From NCBI GenBank assembly GCA_019739335.1, contig CP073261.1, positions 682,001 through 746,000 of the forward strand: a stretch of DNA of 64,000 bases, read 5' to 3'. Positions within the stretch are counted from its first letter, which is position 1. Every line of letters begins with the position of its first letter. The stretch is from Erythrobacter sp. Its GTDB lineage: Bacteria; Pseudomonadota; Alphaproteobacteria; Sphingomonadales; Sphingomonadaceae. A program made the translations under genes and the position numbers. The notes beneath the pieces are model-generated. The model was not told the DNA's origin. It worked only from the letters and a program-made list of their open reading frames with translations, and did not search any database. Below, piece by piece: positions 25,214-34,160 of this stretch.

Positions 25214-26223
25214 CGGACCACTTGCCGCAGCATCTGCCGCAGCCGTGCGAACAGCGCCGGGCTGCCGTCCCCCAGCAATCCGCGCGCGTGCGGCGGCAGG
25301 TGCTCCGCCGGGGGGCCATTCTTTTCGAAGACATAGTGATCGACCATATGCTGCCAGACTTCGCGCTGTTCTGGCGGCAAGTGGCGGAAGGCGGCGATTG
25401 CGTGGAGCAGCCCATCGTAAGCCCCCGCCAGCGCCGGATCGGCATCGCTCCACCAGTAGTTCACCAGCGCGCTGACCGGTTCGAGCGACTGCACTCCGTG
25501 CCACCAGCCATAGGGGATATAGAGCGCGTCTCCGGGTGCCAGTTCAGCCACCTGCGCCTGCGCCCATGCCTCTGAAAAACGGGGATATGTGGCGAGATCG
25601 GGTGCGGTCATGTCAACCATACTTACAGGCGTCCCGGCGGGCGTCAGTTCGAACGGGCCAGGGTAGAGATTGGCCACCTCTTCGGGCGGAAACAGCGTAA
25701 ACCGCCGCCGTCCAGCGACGCAGCAGGCGACATTTTCCATCAGGTCGTAATGCGGAGCGACGCGGATGCGGTTGCCGATCCACATTCGCGGGGCGACCTG
25801 CGGTAGCCAGTCGAGGCGGTTTTCCTGCGCGAGACGGGGCAGGACTTCGGGGATGATCTCGGACTGGACCGCCATGGCAGGCGGATCGGACTGCCCGGAA
25901 ACTCCAAGCAATTCATCGAGAAAGGCGCCCAGTGTCACTTCGCACCGCTCGAAATTGAAGCCCGTTAGGCGGGCATTGTAGAAGAATCGCCCTCCCTCTT
26001 CGGCAGGTGCGGTCAGCGCTTCGACGGGGCGGGTGGCGGCGCAGCTCTTGAGGTAGGTGACCAGTTCACCATCGCCCCGCTTTCCCGCCGCGACAAGCGG
26101 CCAGTCGGCCACCAAGCCACGAAAAACCAGGGGCTTGCCGCCCTTGCGGACTTCTCCGTGGAACTGTTCCGAGGTGACATTTTCCCGTTTCGCAATCGGC
26201 GGCGGCGAGGGAAGCTGGGTCAT
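25210..26223 (-). CDS. Cupin-like/JmjC-type 2OG-Fe(II) oxygenase homologue 1
   Basis: A 337-residue cupin_8 (JmjC-like) protein. Iron ligands are visible as His158 and Asp160 (APHYDLMEN) and His242 (GWWHGVQ). The RRRFTLFPPEEVANLYPGP block near 172-190 is typical of this family in sphingomonads. Relatives such as FIH and JMJD5 hydroxylate proteins or small molecules using 2-oxoglutarate and O2. It is cytoplasmic, with no signal. It is the last gene of a three-gene chain with two halogenases (4-bp ATGA overlap) and converges with the degenerate halogenase, overlapping it by 4 bp. The substrate is unknown. Confidence 0.85.
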   Translation of the reverse strand: MTQLPSPPPIAKRENVTSEQFHGEVRKGGKPLVFRGLVADWPLVAAGKRGDGELVTYLKSCAATRPVEALTAPAEEGGRFFYNARLTGFNFERCEVTLGAFLDELLGVSGQSDPPAMAVQSEIIPEVLPRLAQENRLDWLPQVAPRMWIGNRIRVAPHYDLMENVACCVAGRRRFTLFPPEEVANLYPGPFELTPAGTPVSMVDMTAPDLATYPRFSEAWAQAQVAELAPGDALYIPYGWWHGVQSLEPVSALVNYWWSDADPALAGAYDGLLHAIAAFRHLPPEQREVWQHMVDHYVFEKNGPPAEHLPPHARGLLGDGSPALFARLRQMLRQVVR

Positions 26224-27755
26224 GCGGTGACCAACGCCGCAGCGGGGATCGCGCTGCCGTGGCGCTGGAAAAACTCCGTTTGTTCAGGCATCTGCGCCAC
26301 CGTGTTGCCGATCACCTGGCGGATATGCGCCAGCCGCCGCAGCACTTCGGCATCGGGCATCATCTGCGCTGCGGGGTGATAGCCGCCCGCTTCCACGCCC
26401 TGCCCCGCCATCACCGAAAGCCAGCTCGTCTCGGTGAACAACTCGTTGTGTTCGCGGAAAATTCTCCCGGAGGAACGGAACATTTCCAGCTTTTCCGCGA
26501 GCCCGTCGGGCGGCTCCAGATGGCGGCAATAGTTCCAGAATTCGGAATCGTCCCGCTCGGTCGCGGTGTAATGCAGCACCAGGAAGTCGCGAATATCGAC
26601 GTAGTCCTGCGTGCACAATTGATTGAACCGCGCCCGTTCGGCCTCGCCGCAGTCGCGGGTCGGGAACAGCGTCAGTAAGCGGGCGATGCCCTGCTGGACC
26701 AGATGGATCGATGTCGACTCCAGCGGTTCGAGGAATCCTCCCGCCAGCCCCAGCGCCACCACGTTCTTCTCCCAGGCCTTGACCCGGTGCCCGGCCTGAA
26801 AGCGCAGGCGGTTGGGTTCGGCGAGCGGCTTGCCGTCGAGATTGGCGAGCAACAGGTCGAGCGCCGCCTGTTCCTCCATGTGCGCGCTCGAATAGACGTG
26901 GCCGTTGCCGATCCGGTGTTGCAGCGGGATGCGCCATTGCCAGCCGGCGGGGCGCGCGGTGGAGCGGGTGAGCGGTTCGTTCTTGCCACCCAGCTCGCAA
27001 GGGATCGCCAGAGCCCGGTCACACGGCAGCCACTTGCTCCAGTCGGTAAAGCCCACCCCCAACGCCTGTCCGATCAGCAAGGCGCGGAAGCCCGAGCAAT
27101 CGATGAACAGGTCGCCCTCCACCGTGCTGCCGTCCTCCAGCAATATCCCGGTGACGAAGCCGCTCTCGCCGTCCTGCAAAACCTCGACCACCTTGCCCTC
27201 GGTCCGCACCACGCCCTGCGCTTCGGCGCGGCGGCGCAGGAAGCGGGCGTAGCGGGCGGCATCGAACTGGAAGGCATAGCCGAGCTTGGCGAGCGGCGAA
27301 TTGGGGATCGCATTGCTCGGCCGGTCGAACTTCGCCGATTTTGCCGCCATGGCCGAGATCGAATAGGGATCGAGCGGCAGGTCTTCCCCCAGTTCCTTCG
27401 CCCGCAGCCAGAAATGGTGAAATTCCACCCCCAGCATATCCAGCCCGTAAAAGCCGAACGGGTGGACATAGGCATGGCCGAGCCGGGTCCAGTCGACGAA
27501 TTCGATCCCCAGCTTGTAGGTCGCGTGGGTCTCGCGGACGAATTCGTCCTCGTCCAGCCCGAGCATCCGGTTGAACACCAGTATCTGCGGGATCGTCGCC
27601 TCGCCCACGCCGACGGTGCCGATGTTCTCGCTTTCGACCAGTTCGAAGCTCAGGCCGGGCATGGCGCCCAGCACCTTCGAAAGCGCCGTAGCCGCCATCC
27701 AGCCCGCCGTGCCACCGCCGACGATCACGACCTTGCGCAGGGTTTCGCCGCTCAT
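26220..27755 (-). CDS. Flavin-dependent tryptophan halogenase homologue 2
   Basis: A 511-residue halogenase homologue with GGGTAGW (13-19), VGEAT (50-54), catalytic Lys81 in ATYKLG, WQWRIP (272-277) and GFLEPLEST near 347. All catalytic positions are present. It differs from homologue 1 mainly in substrate-side segments (for example ELGEDLPLDPYSISAM), which suggests a different acceptor. ATGA overlaps join it to homologue 3 upstream and to the cupin-like gene downstream, so the three proteins are probably made in step. It would need reduced FAD from elsewhere. Confidence 0.88.
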   Translation of the reverse strand: MSGETLRKVVIVGGGTAGWMAATALSKVLGAMPGLSFELVESENIGTVGVGEATIPQILVFNRMLGLDEDEFVRETHATYKLGIEFVDWTRLGHAYVHPFGFYGLDMLGVEFHHFWLRAKELGEDLPLDPYSISAMAAKSAKFDRPSNAIPNSPLAKLGYAFQFDAARYARFLRRRAEAQGVVRTEGKVVEVLQDGESGFVTGILLEDGSTVEGDLFIDCSGFRALLIGQALGVGFTDWSKWLPCDRALAIPCELGGKNEPLTRSTARPAGWQWRIPLQHRIGNGHVYSSAHMEEQAALDLLLANLDGKPLAEPNRLRFQAGHRVKAWEKNVVALGLAGGFLEPLESTSIHLVQQGIARLLTLFPTRDCGEAERARFNQLCTQDYVDIRDFLVLHYTATERDDSEFWNYCRHLEPPDGLAEKLEMFRSSGRIFREHNELFTETSWLSVMAGQGVEAGGYHPAAQMMPDAEVLRRLAHIRQVIGNTVAQMPEQTEFFQRHGSAIPAAALVTA

Positions 27756-29278
27756 CGCGCGGCCGCCATCATCGGCGCGGCTTCCGAACCTGCCCAGGCT
27801 CCGGCGCGGCGGAGGAATTCCTCCTGTGTCGGCAGGCTGGCGGCGGCGCGCAGGTTGGCTTCGCGCATTTGCCGCATCGCCGCCGAAACCCGCGCTTCAT
27901 CGAGCGAATCGACAATCGGATCGTAAGCATCGGGCGGCACATTCTGCCCCAGCAGCACCGCCACCCAACTCGTCACGTTGAACAGTTCCGCATCCTCGCG
28001 GAAAATCCGTGCGTGCAGCCGCCACAGTTCCAGCTTGCGAGACAGGCTTTCGGGCACGTCCATACTGCGGACATAGCGCCAGAACTCGGTGTCATCGCGC
28101 TGCGTGGCCTTGTAATGCAGGATGATAAAGTCGCGCACGTCATCGAACAGCCCGCCCATGCCGCGATTGTATTCGTCGCGCTCCAGCGGACTGACCGCCT
28201 GGCCGGGGAACAGCGCCAGCAGCCGCTGGATGCCGTTCTGGATCAGGTGGATGCTAGTAGATTCGAGCGGTTCGAGGAAGCCCGAGGAAAGCCCGATGGC
28301 GATCACATTGTGCGACCAGGCCTGTTCGCGCCGTCCGGTGGCGAAGCGCAGCGTGCGCGGTTCGGCCAGCGGCTCGCCTTCGAGATTGGCCAGCAGGATC
28401 GAACGCGCCTCGTCCTCTTCCATGAAGCGGCTGGAGAAGACATGGCCGTTACCGGTGCGGTGCTGCAGCGGGATGCGCCATTGCCATCCCGCACCATGCG
28501 CGGTTGAGCGGGTGAAGGGATCGGGCGTGCCTACATTAGCCGTGGGCACGGCAATCGCCCGGTCCATCGGCAGCCAGTGGCTCCAGTCCTGCCAGCCGAC
28601 CTGCAACTGCTTGTCGATCAGCAGCCCGGCAAACCCTGAGCAATCGACAAACAGGTCGCCTTCGATCCGCTGCCCGCCTTCCAGCTCGACAGCCGTAATG
28701 TCCCCGCTCTCGCCATCACGGTGAACATGCACGATCCGCCCCTCGCGGCGCACCACGCCTTGCCGCTCGGCGATTTTGCGCAGGAACAGGGCATAGAGCC
28801 CGGCATCGAACTGGAAGGCATAGAACAGCTTGGCCAATGGCGACTGGCGATCGCGCACCGGCCGCCCGAACCGGCGAGCCTGGGCGGCTGCGGCACTGAT
28901 GCAATAGTCGGCAATGTTTCCAGGGGTGCCGCGCTGCTGCTCGCGCAGCCATAACTGGTGGAACGGGATCCCGTGCAGGTCCTCGCCGTAGGTGCCGAAG
29001 GGATGGAAATAACGATCCCCCTGCCGCCCCCAGTTGACGAATTCGATCCCCAGCTTGAACGTGCCGTTCGTCGCGCCCAGGAACTCGTTCTCGTCGATGT
29101 CGAGCATCCGGTTGAAATTGATGATCGGCGGAATCGTTGCCTCCCCCACGCCGACAGTGCCGATGGCATCCGATTCGACCAGCGTGATCGTTCGCTTGCC
29201 ATCGGCAAGGAACCGCGAACACGCTGCGGCGGTCATCCACCCTGCGGTTCCGCCACCGACAATCACGATCCGATCCAT
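27752..29278 (-). CDS. Flavin-dependent tryptophan halogenase homologue 3
   Basis: A 508-residue halogenase homologue. Motifs are GGGTAGW (8-14), VGEAT (44-48), Lys75 in GTFKLG, WQWRIP (265-270) and GFLEPLEST near 341. The ATG at 29278 follows GGAAGAG and starts right before the Rossmann strand (MDRIVIVGGG); the open frame extends 23 codons further without family resemblance. It is the first gene of the halogenase-halogenase-cupin chain and is divergent from the large TonB receptor. A LacI-type operator lies in the shared 219-bp intergenic region, so it may be xylose-regulated. Confidence 0.88.
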   Translation of the reverse strand: MDRIVIVGGGTAGWMTAAACSRFLADGKRTITLVESDAIGTVGVGEATIPPIINFNRMLDIDENEFLGATNGTFKLGIEFVNWGRQGDRYFHPFGTYGEDLHGIPFHQLWLREQQRGTPGNIADYCISAAAAQARRFGRPVRDRQSPLAKLFYAFQFDAGLYALFLRKIAERQGVVRREGRIVHVHRDGESGDITAVELEGGQRIEGDLFVDCSGFAGLLIDKQLQVGWQDWSHWLPMDRAIAVPTANVGTPDPFTRSTAHGAGWQWRIPLQHRTGNGHVFSSRFMEEDEARSILLANLEGEPLAEPRTLRFATGRREQAWSHNVIAIGLSSGFLEPLESTSIHLIQNGIQRLLALFPGQAVSPLERDEYNRGMGGLFDDVRDFIILHYKATQRDDTEFWRYVRSMDVPESLSRKLELWRLHARIFREDAELFNVTSWVAVLLGQNVPPDAYDPIVDSLDEARVSAAMRQMREANLRAAASLPTQEEFLRRAGAWAGSEAAPMMAAAR

Positions 29279-29468
29279 AGATTCACTCTTCCGGTTACCG
29301 CTACCGCGCAGCGGCTTGGATGGGGCTGACGCAGGGAGACGCCACACCTGTTGCGATTATGTAACCCTTCGCGGCCCTTTTCCGCAATGCCGCATCTATA
29401 CCCCATTGCCTTGATTGCGTTGTCTGCCTACACACGCAGTTCTGAAAAGAAATCGCTAGCCAAAAATT

Positions 29469-29482
29469 TGGTAGCGCTAACA
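29469..29482. promoter_or_regulatory. Candidate LacI-type operator between halogenase chain and TonB receptor
   Basis: TGGTAGCGCTAACA differs from the shared palindrome by one base in the right half. It ends one base before the GGGGAGG ribosome site of the receptor, so a bound repressor would sit over or just before the 5' end of that mRNA. Confidence 0.7.
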
Positions 29483-29497
29483 TGGGGAGGTACCAGC

Positions 29498-32400
29498 GTG
29501 GCCTGGACTACGTTTACAAATCACATCGGCGATTCTGCGCGTTCCGGCTGGTTGCGCCGGACCTTGCGCACCGGCTCCTCGCTGGCCGTTGTCGGTACGC
29601 TGCTTGCTGCGGGCACTGCCTATGCGCAGGACACTGCGGGGGGCGAAGAAACTGCCGTGCAGGAAACCGATCCTGAGAACGAGATCGTCGTCAGCGGTTT
29701 TCGCGCCCAGCTGGCCAATTCGCAGAACATCAAGCGCGATTCGGATACCATTGTCGATGCGATCACGTCCGAAGATATCGGCGCGCTTCCCGATCGCTCG
29801 GTGACCGAAGCGCTGCAGCGCATCCCCGGGGTGTCGATCAACCGCTTTGCCGGTTCGAACGATCCGGATCACTTCTCGGTCGAAGGCGCGGGTGTGGTTA
29901 TCCGCGGCCTCAACTTCGTGCGCGGCGAATTCAACGGCCGCGATGCCTTTTCGGCCAACGGCGGTCGCCAGCTTGGCTTTGCCGACGTGCCCGCCGAACT
30001 GCTCGGCTCGGTCGTGGTCGCCAAGAATGTGACAGCGGAAATGATCGAAGGCGGCCTTGCCGGGACGGTCAATCTCAATACCCGCGTTCCGTTCGACAAC
30101 AACGGCCTCTATATGGGCGGCACGCTGGAAGTGAACTATTCGGACCTGATCGAGGAATTCTCCCCTCAGGGTTCGGCGCTGATCAGCAACACCTGGGATA
30201 CCGATGCCGGGCGCTTCGGCCTGCTCGCGGCAGTCAGCTATTCGCAGGTTCTCAGCCGTTCGGACGGCATCCAGGTCACCAACTTCCAGGCACGTGACGG
30301 CGAAACTGTTGCCGGAGCGAATGGCTCGGGCAATGTGGTAAGAACGCCGGTTCCAGGATTCGATGAACTCTATGCCCCGATCGGCGGGCAATTCCGTACG
30401 CAGGATTATGATCGCCAGCGCTATGGCTACACGGCGGCCGCGCAGTGGGAGAGCCCGGACGAGACCATGGTAGCCACATTGCAGTGGTTCCGCGCCGATT
30501 CTTCCAATGCCTGGGGCGAGCACACGTTCGAATCGGGCCCTGACCTTGCCGAGTACAACACTTTCCCCGCCAACGGCACGACCTATCAGGTGGACGAAGA
30601 TAACGTCTTCGAAAGCGGCTACATCGTCCTGCCCGGCACCGGCTGGCGCACCGGCGGTGACAGTGGCAACGGCGGTGGCCGGGTTTCCACCGGCGGGGTG
30701 CAGCAATCGCTGAGCCGTCGCCAGGTTCTGCAGGAAACCACCAATCAGGATTTCGGCTTCAACTTCCGCTATACGCCGAATGAGCGCTGGGCATTCAATG
30801 TCGATGCCCAGTACACCGAAGCCAGCACTGACAATCTCGATTTCTCCGTGATGGGTTCGACTTTTGCCGACACCCAACTGGACATTTCGGGGAATCTCCC
30901 GATCGTCATCCCGACCAAGCCGCAGAACACCCGCGCCACCTGGGCTGGGCCGAACGAAATGGACGGGCTGACCGATGCGGAGTATTTCACGTCGAACCGC
31001 TACACCTTCTGGCGCTCGGCGATGGATCACATCGAAGCCAGCGACGGCGCGGAATATGCTTTCCGCGGCGATGCGCAGTATTCGTTCAACGACGACAGTT
31101 TCCTGCGCCGCTTCAAGGTTGGCGGGCGCTATGCCGACCGTGACCAGACCGTGCGTTCGACAACCTACAACTGGGGTCGTCTGTCCGAGGTTTGGGCGCA
31201 GAACAGCGGTAGCGCAGTATTCTTCGACGAGTATCCCGAAGGCCAATACGCCACCGAATTTTTCGAATTCCCGAATTTCTTCCGCGGCGCCACCCCGGGT
31301 CCAGTAGGCGGAAATTACTTCGCCGGCGATCTGATCGGCCAATATGAGAATTCGGCTGCCTTCTTCCAGGGCGTCGAAGACTATTTCCGCAACGGACAGG
31401 TGGGCTGTACCAACAGCTGCGGTGAGGTCGATGGCAACGGCGTCCCGCTTTCCCAACCGCAGGGCTGGCGTCCGCTCGCCCAGCGCGACGGCGTGATCGC
31501 CGGGACGCCGTTCCTCCCTTCGGATATCCAGGTTGTATCTGAACGCACCTTTGCCGGATATGCCATGCTGTCATTTGGCAATGCCGATTACGCCGATTAT
31601 CCCACGATCAGCGGCAATATCGGTGTTCGGTTTGTCGACACGGCGCTCGAATCAGACGGGTCGATTGCGTTCCCCGAAGCCACGACGATCGGCGGCGGGG
31701 ATCCGTTTGCCACCGCGTGCGATGCTACGCCGAGTGTGCCCGATGGCGCGCCTCCGGGCACACCGCCGGTGGTCCCCAACCTGCCTGCGGAGTGCGATCT
31801 CGGTCCGCAAGGCTATGCCAATGCCCAGGCATTCGCCAACAACGCGTTTGTCGAAAACACGGCGATCAACGAGTATCAGAACTGGTTGCCGAGCCTGAAT
31901 CTGCGACTCGAGCTCAACGAGGAAATGCAGGTCCGCTTCTCCGCCTCGCGGACAATGGCCCGGCCCGATTTCCGCTACGGCCGCAACTTCGTTACCGTTG
32001 GTGCCGATCGCACTTCGGGCTTCCGCTTCCAGGCGAACGCAGGCAACCCGTTCCTGCTTCCGGCAACGGCAGACCAGCTTGACCTTTCGTTCGAATGGTA
32101 TTTCGATACGGTCGGCTCGCTCACGTTGAACGGCTTCTACAAGTCGATCGACAACTTCTTCTACGACTCGGTTACCACGCGGACACTCACAAACAACGGG
32201 CAGACGTTCGACGTCGCCGTTCGCGGTCCGGCCAATTACACCGAAGAACGGGGCGAGGTTCGCGGGTTCGAGCTGGCCTACCAGCAGACCTACGACTTCC
32301 TGCCGGGTCCGCTGGCGGGGCTGGGTTTTGCCGGCAACTACACCTACATCGACAGCCAGGGCATTCCGAACGCCGAGATCGGCGGGATCGAAGCGCCGGG

Positions 32401-32773
32401 GCAGGAGGGCAACGTCCGGCCGGGGAACCTGCCGCTCGAACAGCTCTCGCGCCACAACGTCAATGCGACGGTGTTCTATGAGATGGGTCCGTTCGCAGCC
32501 CGCGCGGCGTACAACTGGCGCTCACGCTTCCTGCTCACCAGCCGGGACGTGATCTTCCCCTACTATCCGGTCTACAATGCGGCGACCGGGCAGCTCGATG
32601 CGTCGATCTTCCTTTCGCTAACGGACAACGTGAAACTGGCGATCCAGGGCACCAACCTGCTCAACGAAGTGACGCAGACGCAGCAGCAGTTCACCGCAGA
32701 TGGCCTGATCGGTCCGCGGTCCTACTTCATCAACGACCGCCGCTTCAGCTTCGGCATCCGCGCCACGTTCTAA
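29498..32773 (+). CDS. TonB-dependent receptor, probable xylo-oligosaccharide transporter
   Basis: A 1091-residue outer-membrane receptor. The GTG at 29498 lies seven bases after GGGGAGG and gives an extended signal peptide ending TAYAQD (about residue 44). The plug domain follows: EIVVSGFRAQLANSQNIKRD, then ITSEDIGALPDRSVTEALQRIPGV, then VVIRGLNFVRGEFNGRD. The barrel has TonB-receptor features such as FSASRTMARPDFRYGRN and ends in RRFSFGIRATF with the terminal aromatic residue. The size and plug are those of the carbohydrate-type receptors of Caulobacter and sphingomonads. With the GH10/GH3/GH67 genes opposite, it should import xylan fragments. A LacI-type operator abuts its ribosome site. 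Confidence 0.93.
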   Translation: MAWTTFTNHIGDSARSGWLRRTLRTGSSLAVVGTLLAAGTAYAQDTAGGEETAVQETDPENEIVVSGFRAQLANSQNIKRDSDTIVDAITSEDIGALPDRSVTEALQRIPGVSINRFAGSNDPDHFSVEGAGVVIRGLNFVRGEFNGRDAFSANGGRQLGFADVPAELLGSVVVAKNVTAEMIEGGLAGTVNLNTRVPFDNNGLYMGGTLEVNYSDLIEEFSPQGSALISNTWDTDAGRFGLLAAVSYSQVLSRSDGIQVTNFQARDGETVAGANGSGNVVRTPVPGFDELYAPIGGQFRTQDYDRQRYGYTAAAQWESPDETMVATLQWFRADSSNAWGEHTFESGPDLAEYNTFPANGTTYQVDEDNVFESGYIVLPGTGWRTGGDSGNGGGRVSTGGVQQSLSRRQVLQETTNQDFGFNFRYTPNERWAFNVDAQYTEASTDNLDFSVMGSTFADTQLDISGNLPIVIPTKPQNTRATWAGPNEMDGLTDAEYFTSNRYTFWRSAMDHIEASDGAEYAFRGDAQYSFNDDSFLRRFKVGGRYADRDQTVRSTTYNWGRLSEVWAQNSGSAVFFDEYPEGQYATEFFEFPNFFRGATPGPVGGNYFAGDLIGQYENSAAFFQGVEDYFRNGQVGCTNSCGEVDGNGVPLSQPQGWRPLAQRDGVIAGTPFLPSDIQVVSERTFAGYAMLSFGNADYADYPTISGNIGVRFVDTALESDGSIAFPEATTIGGGDPFATACDATPSVPDGAPPGTPPVVPNLPAECDLGPQGYANAQAFANNAFVENTAINEYQNWLPSLNLRLELNEEMQVRFSASRTMARPDFRYGRNFVTVGADRTSGFRFQANAGNPFLLPATADQLDLSFEWYFDTVGSLTLNGFYKSIDNFFYDSVTTRTLTNNGQTFDVAVRGPANYTEERGEVRGFELAYQQTYDFLPGPLAGLGFAGNYTYIDSQGIPNAEIGGIEAPGQEGNVRPGNLPLEQLSRHNVNATVFYEMGPFAARAAYNWRSRFLLTSRDVIFPYYPVYNAATGQLDASIFLSLTDNVKLAIQGTNLLNEVTQTQQQFTADGLIGPRSYFINDRRFSFGIRATF

Positions 32774-32803
32774 CTCCCCCGTGGCGCCGGATCCGGCAAA
32801 AGG

Positions 32804-32831
32804 CCGCCGCTCCCAGAAGAGGGGGCGGCGG
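32804..32831 (+). terminator. Terminator after the TonB receptor
   Basis: CCGCCGCTCCC and GGGGGCGGCGG pair over 11 positions (one G-T wobble) around the loop AGAAGA, followed by TTCTTCTTT. It lies 30 bp after the receptor stop. Confidence 0.8.
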
Positions 32832-32873
32832 TTCTTCTTTGCGCACTGCTGGCAAGAAATGAGGCAATGAAAA

Positions 32874-32901
32874 AGGGGCGGCACCTCGCGGCACCGCCCC
32901 T
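32874..32901 (-). terminator. Terminator after the GH10 gene
   Basis: AGGGGCGG and CCGCCCCT form an 8-bp stem. Read on the minus strand it is followed by TTTTTC, so it terminates the GH3-GH3-MFS-GH10 transcript 26 bp past the GH10 stop. On the plus strand CTCTTTC follows, so it may act both ways. Confidence 0.75.
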
Positions 32902-32927
32902 CTTTCAGTTCCCGATCAGCGAGAGGT

Positions 32928-34160
32928 TCAGGCCGCAGCCTGGGCAAAACTTTCCGCCAGCGCCGTGCGTAGCGGCTTGGCGCGGTAAGCGGAATCGTAG
33001 GGACAGCAGCGCACTTCCTGTCCGTCATCGCGCGGAGCGAAGCCCTGCAGCCAGCTGAACTTGTCGACCATACCCCAGGCCATGATGTCGCCGAGCTGCG
33101 GGTATTCCAGCATCACATCGAAATAGCGCCGGGTGTAATCGGCCACGGCGGCATCGCGCGTGGCAATATCGGCGGGGAGCGCCTTGTCCTTCACGTCGAA
33201 CTCGGTGATCACCAGATCGTAGCCCATAGCCACCACTTCATCGAGGAACGCCCGCCACTCACGCTCGGCATAGGGGCCGACCCCGGTGGCCGGATCGATG
33301 GCGAACATCTCGATATGCGACTGGATGCCGAGCGCATCGACCGGGACATTGCGCGCGCGGAATCCTTCGAGCAGCCGCAGCACATCGCGGCAATGCGCCC
33401 GGTGCGCAGGTTCCCAGCTCATGTAGTCGTTGTAGACCAGTTGTACGCCCGGCACCGCTTCGCGCGCGGTGTGGAAGGCGAGATCGAGCACCGCCTCCGG
33501 ACTGCCCATTGCCCGGCTCATGCTGGTTTCGATGGTGCCATTGGTATCGTGATCGATGGCTTCGTTGACGACGTCGTAGCTATGGATGACCCCGCGATAG
33601 CGCGCGGTGACAGTGCGGATGTGCTCTGTCAGCAGCCGCTCGGCCTCCTGAACGGGATTGGCGCCGTAATCGTAATTGTTGAGCCATTCGGGAAACCAGC
33701 GCGGGCGGTGCCACAGCAGGGTATGGCCGCGCACCGCCTGGTTATTCGCCTGCGCCCAGGCGACGATCGCATCGAAGCGCTCGAAATCGTAGCTGGCCGG
33801 ATCGGGCCGCAGCGCCTGCCACTTCATCTCGTTCTCGGCCACCACCACGCTGCCCTCGCCGCTGAGGATGCGCGTGTACTGCGGGTTTTGCACCGAGGCC
33901 GCGTCCGTGGTTCGCGCGATGGAGCCCACCGAACTGCCAAACTTGCGGCCCGATCGCCGCGCCAAAGTATCGAGCGAGGGTACGGGAATCGCGCTTGTCC
34001 CCCCAGTCGGCGAAGGCACCGGCCCTGCAGTGGGTGGCGGATTGGCCGTTCCGTCCCCCGCGCAGGCGCTAGCCCCAAGGGCAATCATCCCGGCGAGGGT
34101 CTCGCGGCGCGACCATCCGCTTTTCGGGCCGTCGATAAGGCTCACTTCATTCTCCAGCAT
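32928..34160 (-). CDS. GH10 endo-1,4-beta-xylanase, predicted lipoprotein
   Basis: A 410-residue glycoside hydrolase family 10 enzyme that cleaves the xylan backbone. Catalytic residues are Glu200 (YDVVNEAI, acid/base) and Glu320 (LVITEFDVK, nucleophile); GHTLLWH and GIQSHIE are conserved GH10 strands. The N-terminus has a twin-arginine-like motif (SRRETLAG) followed by a lipobox (ALGASAC) and a Pro/Thr-rich linker, so it is probably exported folded and lipid-anchored. The ATG at 34160 overlaps the transporter gene by 14 bp; a GTG at 34145, six bases after GGAG, is an equally good start. It is the last gene of the four-gene chain. Confidence 0.93.
   Translation of the reverse strand: MLENEVSLIDGPKSGWSRRETLAGMIALGASACAGDGTANPPPTAGPVPSPTGGTSAIPVPSLDTLARRSGRKFGSSVGSIARTTDAASVQNPQYTRILSGEGSVVVAENEMKWQALRPDPASYDFERFDAIVAWAQANNQAVRGHTLLWHRPRWFPEWLNNYDYGANPVQEAERLLTEHIRTVTARYRGVIHSYDVVNEAIDHDTNGTIETSMSRAMGSPEAVLDLAFHTAREAVPGVQLVYNDYMSWEPAHRAHCRDVLRLLEGFRARNVPVDALGIQSHIEMFAIDPATGVGPYAEREWRAFLDEVVAMGYDLVITEFDVKDKALPADIATRDAAVADYTRRYFDVMLEYPQLGDIMAWGMVDKFSWLQGFAPRDDGQEVRCCPYDSAYRAKPLRTALAESFAQAAA

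Noticed and set aside
31211..31222. GGTAGCGCAGTA inside the TonB receptor gene as a further operator
   Set aside because: Only the left half matches the palindrome and it lies deep in a coding region.
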